A DNA stretch of 64,000 bases from Bin75 sp965200435 (GTDB taxonomy: Bacteria; Nitrospirota; Nitrospiria; Nitrospirales; UBA8639), in NCBI GenBank assembly GCA_965200435.1, contig OZ241337.1, positions 1,488,001 through 1,552,000 on the forward strand. Direction: 5' to 3'. Position 1 is the first letter of the stretch, and each line of letters opens with the position of its first letter. Position numbers and translations under genes: made by a program. Shown one piece after another: positions 61,640 to 64,000 of this stretch. The notes under the pieces are model-generated. The model had not been told where the DNA came from. It was given only the letters and a program-made list of their open reading frames with translations, and searched no databases.

Positions 61640-61698
61640 GCTTCGCTACGGGACGTCTTGCCCTGCATCCCGCTATCACAAAAATCAGAGGTTTCTTA
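61640..61698 (-). mobile_element. MITE-like element, truncated copy 7
   Basis: The last 59 bases of the element in reverse orientation: GACGTCTTGCCCTGCATCCC then AATCAGAGGTTTCTTA with TA at 61697-61698. The other half is gone. Confidence 0.8.
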
Positions 61699-61834
61699 AG
61701 GCACTCCTCCAAATTCACGAATATTTTTATGGCAGGTTTCTGAGGAAGTCAAGCTCATGTGTGGGTCCACTCTTGCATAAAAGGGGATATTTCAAAATTA
61801 CGTTGACAATAGTTGTCCTCGCTGGTGTCCCAAT
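61699..61834. other. Short gap with a possible IS-end relic
   Basis: TGTGTGGGTCCACTC at 61758-61772 resembles the IS481-type right end (TGTATGGGTCCACCAC), but nothing else of that element is present. No gene. Confidence 0.3.
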
Positions 61835-62287
61835 CTAGCAGGCACGATTCAGAGCGCTGATAATACGTTGGATTGCTCTTGCAGCGCGAGAGACGCGATC
61901 AGGATCTTGGTGCCACCCGTTTCGTTGCTGAAAGCTTCCCCCTGATACTGCATCCATCAAGTCCAGTCGGTTTGACTCGGTTTCCGAATACCACTGGTAC
62001 AGTTTTTTGGAGTAGCGTTTCATCTCGTGGAGTTCTGATGAGATTATCAACTGCGATGCGATAATTCGGGCTTCAAGTTCCAACCGGAATTTTTCTTCAG
62101 AATTTTCTGAAAGCCAATATTTCGCCGCGAGATCCAGCAGATCATAGAGCCGGCGTTTGAGGTCATCGGCATCTCTAGCGCTTCGCCCGATTCGATGTTG
62201 CAGATAATGATTGCCCCATAACGAAATGACGGCCGCAAGAAGTGACGCGCCCATGAGTGGCGCAAAGTCAAAGATATAGTCCATCAT
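61835..62287 (-). CDS. Membrane-anchored helical protein, third gene of GHKL-STAS operon
   Basis: A 150-residue protein with one N-terminal helix in the membrane (about 10-28, FAPLMGASLLAAVISLWGN) and a long helical cytoplasmic body (DADDLKRRLYDLLDLAAKYW, then FRLELEARIIASQLIISSEL). I do not recognise it. Its ATG overlaps the stop of the STAS-like gene (ATGA at 62284-62287), so the three genes are coupled. It could be the membrane effector or anchor of the set. Confidence 0.65.
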   Translation of the reverse strand: MMDYIFDFAPLMGASLLAAVISLWGNHYLQHRIGRSARDADDLKRRLYDLLDLAAKYWLSENSEEKFRLELEARIIASQLIISSELHEMKRYSKKLYQWYSETESNRLDLMDAVSGGSFQQRNGWHQDPDRVSRAARAIQRIISALNRAC

Positions 62288-62634
62288 GTTGCAGGGACTT
62301 TGGTTGCATCCTCAATATATCGGCGAGCTAACCGGACGAAGTCTTCTAGGTCAGGCTCGTTTGTCTTGAGATCGAGGCGTTGGTCAAGGTCTGTCTTGCT
62401 CATCCCTGTTTTGCGTATCAAGCCGCCAAACGCTTCCTCCAGAAACGATGAGCCAACACCGGCAACGCCATCGAAGATGATCTCCACTTTGTCGAAACCT
62501 CCGTTCAGGGCAGGTATCAGAAGATTATCTCTGAAGGCTGTGCCACTGGCCTCCCCATCCTCAAGGAAACGACCCGCCGGGTATGCTGAGAAGTCCCCGG
62601 CAATGGATATGGTCTTGATTTGTTCGGGTTTCAT
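62284..62634 (-). CDS. STAS-like (DUF4325) protein
   Basis: A 116-residue protein matching the STAS-like DUF4325 family: ISIAGDFSAYPAGRFLEDGEASG, then KVEIIFDGVAGVGSSFLEEAFGGLI, in which the conserved Asp/Gly/Ser-Ser-Phe patch lies. Such proteins often sit beside GHKL ATPases. ATG 62634 follows GGAGGTTAAAACA, a strong ribosome site inside the preceding gene's end, and overlaps its TGA. Confidence 0.8.
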   Translation of the reverse strand: MKPEQIKTISIAGDFSAYPAGRFLEDGEASGTAFRDNLLIPALNGGFDKVEIIFDGVAGVGSSFLEEAFGGLIRKTGMSKTDLDQRLDLKTNEPDLEDFVRLARRYIEDATKVPAT

Positions 62635-63689
62635 TGTTTTAACCTCCATTCGATGAGGGTCCCATTCAGTGGGTGCTTGTGAAAGATCATTTTATCAGAA
62701 CTGGCACCTGTCTCGACAATATATTCTCCCCTGTTGCTGATCACACGATACGTCCCCTGGCAGTCTAGGGCCTCGATGTATCGGCGAATATCGCGTTGGA
62801 GGCCGTGCCCTCGACTCGGTGAATGTGTGGCAGTTCTTGAAAGCTTATGCGCTGCTCGAATCATGTGCGCATCGTCTTTGGTCAGATTTTCCGGAAGCAA
62901 CTCTCGAATACGTTCCTTGAATTTGCGTGGAAGAGTCGCTGGAATTCCTGAGCCTTGATCGTAGATCATAACTGCGACTTCTTTGCTTTGCCTATCATAA
63001 GCCGCCGAAAGCCACCAGTGCTTCGGTACGCCAAGAGTTGTTTGGTCTCTATAGGCATGATGCACGACGTTAGTCATTGCCTCAGTCACGGCTGCGTAGA
63101 GAAGGTGCTTGTTGGGTACGCTGACGAAAGGTTCCAAACGTAATCTCCGCAAGTCATCGATCACCTTGCCGTCTACTTTGACCCCGCTACAGAATTGTAC
63201 GTATTGAACGCCTGTTGAGGATTTTTCCTCAGGAATACTGGCTACTCTGAGGAGCTTAAAGAACCCCATCTCTCGCAAAAGACGTCTCACGGTGCCATCC
63301 CATTCTTCTGCATCGACTGCCACAAGTGCTGAGCCACGGATTGCGAGGTCCCGATTCCATCGGTCCAACTCGGCAGCGAGCACTAAGGCTGCAGATGGTT
63401 TGATCGTGCGGATTGGTTTGAAATCAATGTGGATTCGCTTGTTTCTGTGTTTTTTGGTTTTCTTACGGATATCGTCAAGCAACTTGACGACACCATCAAA
63501 ATTATCTTCAAAAGAGAGAACTGCAGGGCAATGGACAGGCGTGAACGATCCATGGACTCGATGTGGATTAGAACGAGATAGTCGTGGGTGTTTCCTTATC
63601 CTGCTTTTTTTCTTCTTTGTCCGTCGCCGATTCAGTTTGCGGGCGTGAATATCGTGCCATTGGCGTCTCTTGCGTGAGGGCTTCTTCAT
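62631..63689 (-). CDS. GHKL-type ATP-binding protein (anti-sigma/HATPase-like)
   Basis: A 352-residue protein. Very basic N-terminus (Lys/Arg-rich, 1-40). A STAS-like stretch (about 90-150, IHIDFKPIRTIKPSAALVLAAEL) is followed by a HATPase domain: HLLYAAVTEAMTNVVHHAYRD (N-box, about 194), IYDQGSGIP (G1 box) and SPSRGHGLQRDIRRYI (G2-like). No His-kinase dimerisation domain. It resembles anti-sigma-type kinases but with an extra basic end. First gene of a three-gene coupled set. Confidence 0.8.
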   Translation of the reverse strand: MKKPSRKRRQWHDIHARKLNRRRTKKKKSRIRKHPRLSRSNPHRVHGSFTPVHCPAVLSFEDNFDGVVKLLDDIRKKTKKHRNKRIHIDFKPIRTIKPSAALVLAAELDRWNRDLAIRGSALVAVDAEEWDGTVRRLLREMGFFKLLRVASIPEEKSSTGVQYVQFCSGVKVDGKVIDDLRRLRLEPFVSVPNKHLLYAAVTEAMTNVVHHAYRDQTTLGVPKHWWLSAAYDRQSKEVAVMIYDQGSGIPATLPRKFKERIRELLPENLTKDDAHMIRAAHKLSRTATHSPSRGHGLQRDIRRYIEALDCQGTYRVISNRGEYIVETGASSDKMIFHKHPLNGTLIEWRLKQ

Positions 63690-64000
63690 TGGCTGGGCAT
63701 ATCGATACAGAAATTTTCTATTGACCCCTTATCCAGGGATATTAGTTAGTTGCAGATGTTTAAGACATTGACTGCGTGAAATCTCTAGCCACCTTCGCAG
63801 TATAGGATTCATGATGGGCGATTACTTGCAGGCAGTCAATCGCTCTTTGAATCGTTGGCAATGAGTTTGACGAATAAGCAGACTTCGAAACAGGCGTCGG
63901 CCTTCAGATCAGCCGGAGTAGGTCGGGCTAGCCAGAGGTGTAACCCGACAGTAGGGCTGCACGGCCCACGTGGTCTCGCCCATCGGCGTGAAGCCACCGG
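63690..64000. other. Right end of window, 311 bases without a gene
   Basis: AT-rich near 63700-63800, probably the promoter region of the GHKL operon. GTCGGGCTAGCC with TGTAACCCGAC (63920-63950) is another inverted intergenic repeat. No frame supported by motif. Confidence 0.4.

Noticed and set aside
61758..61772. Possible IS481-type right end
   Set aside because: Only about 13 of 15 bases match, with no other part of the element; may be chance.
1..64000. CRISPR arrays, tRNA and rRNA genes
   Set aside because: I saw no regularly spaced direct repeats with spacers, and no cloverleaf or rRNA-like segment. The dispersed palindromes are not arrays. A dedicated tRNA scan could still find one.

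Overview
The window looks like the chromosome of a GC-rich, free-living, respiring Gram-negative bacterium. It carries c-type cytochromes (mono- and tetraheme), a cupredoxin, an MSHA/type IV-pilus secretin cluster, hopanoid (hpnA) and carotenoid genes, two sigma-54 enhancer-binding regulators and a pyruvoyl-type arginine decarboxylase. This mix fits a chemolithotroph of the Nitrospirota type (Nitrospira/Leptospirillum-like). That assignment is inferred from gene content only; no rRNA gene is present.

Layout. 1-3087: core genes (end of asd, DUF2905, SpoIID-like, queA). 3100-5300: an AT-richer island with an EcoRV-type restriction-modification pair in which both genes carry one in-frame amber codon. 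5399-6943: a membrane protein and a SurA/PpiD-like chaperone. 7007-16274: a defence/toxin-antitoxin island holding an IS481-type element, pieces of type I restriction genes in scrambled order, a coupled ATPase plus HExxH-protein pair, hicBA, a frameshifted hsdM-hsdS fusion, a broken hicB and a DUF4258-YgiT pair. 16462-23294: periplasmic redox genes (cupredoxin, unknown secreted protein, PAS-sigma-54 regulator, DUF1264 protein behind a sigma-54 promoter, two cytochromes c). 24080-27650: mshL-mshM-mshN-like genes, with mshM frameshifted at a T7 tract. 27636-29539: a coupled OLD-like ATPase plus PD-(D/E)XK pair, probably defence. 30044-37627: NtrC-type two-component pair, heme protein, NhaD antiporter, SulP transporter. 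38143-38355: a sigma-54 promoter in front of a 51-residue protein. 38942-47478: ruvB, uvrA (lacking its insertion domain), prenyl synthase, hpnA, carotenoid protein. 47595-48783: second IS481-type copy next to a relic. 48912-61009: cytochrome, kinase, bolA-grx, esterase, ZIP transporter, anmK, xth, pdaD. 61835-63689: a GHKL ATPase, STAS-like and membrane-protein operon.

The intergenic DNA is unusually repeat-rich. A 147-148 bp MITE-like element with TAGGGAACCTCTGATT inverted ends and TA target duplications occurs seven times (one truncated); three copies sit exactly on a gene's stop codon. Smaller palindromic modules (GTCAT-CCCGA type, GTCGGATTACG type, and a 20-nt TCAACGAATGACTGAACAC type) recur as composite blocks in many gaps.

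The best candidates for undescribed biology are the ATPase/HExxH pair (9163-11558), the ATPase/PD-(D/E)XK pair (27636-29539), the GHKL-STAS-TM operon (61835-63689), the sigma-54-driven small protein (38200-38355) and the MITE family. Coordinates and motifs are read directly from the sequence. Family names come from recognition by eye and were not checked by database search.
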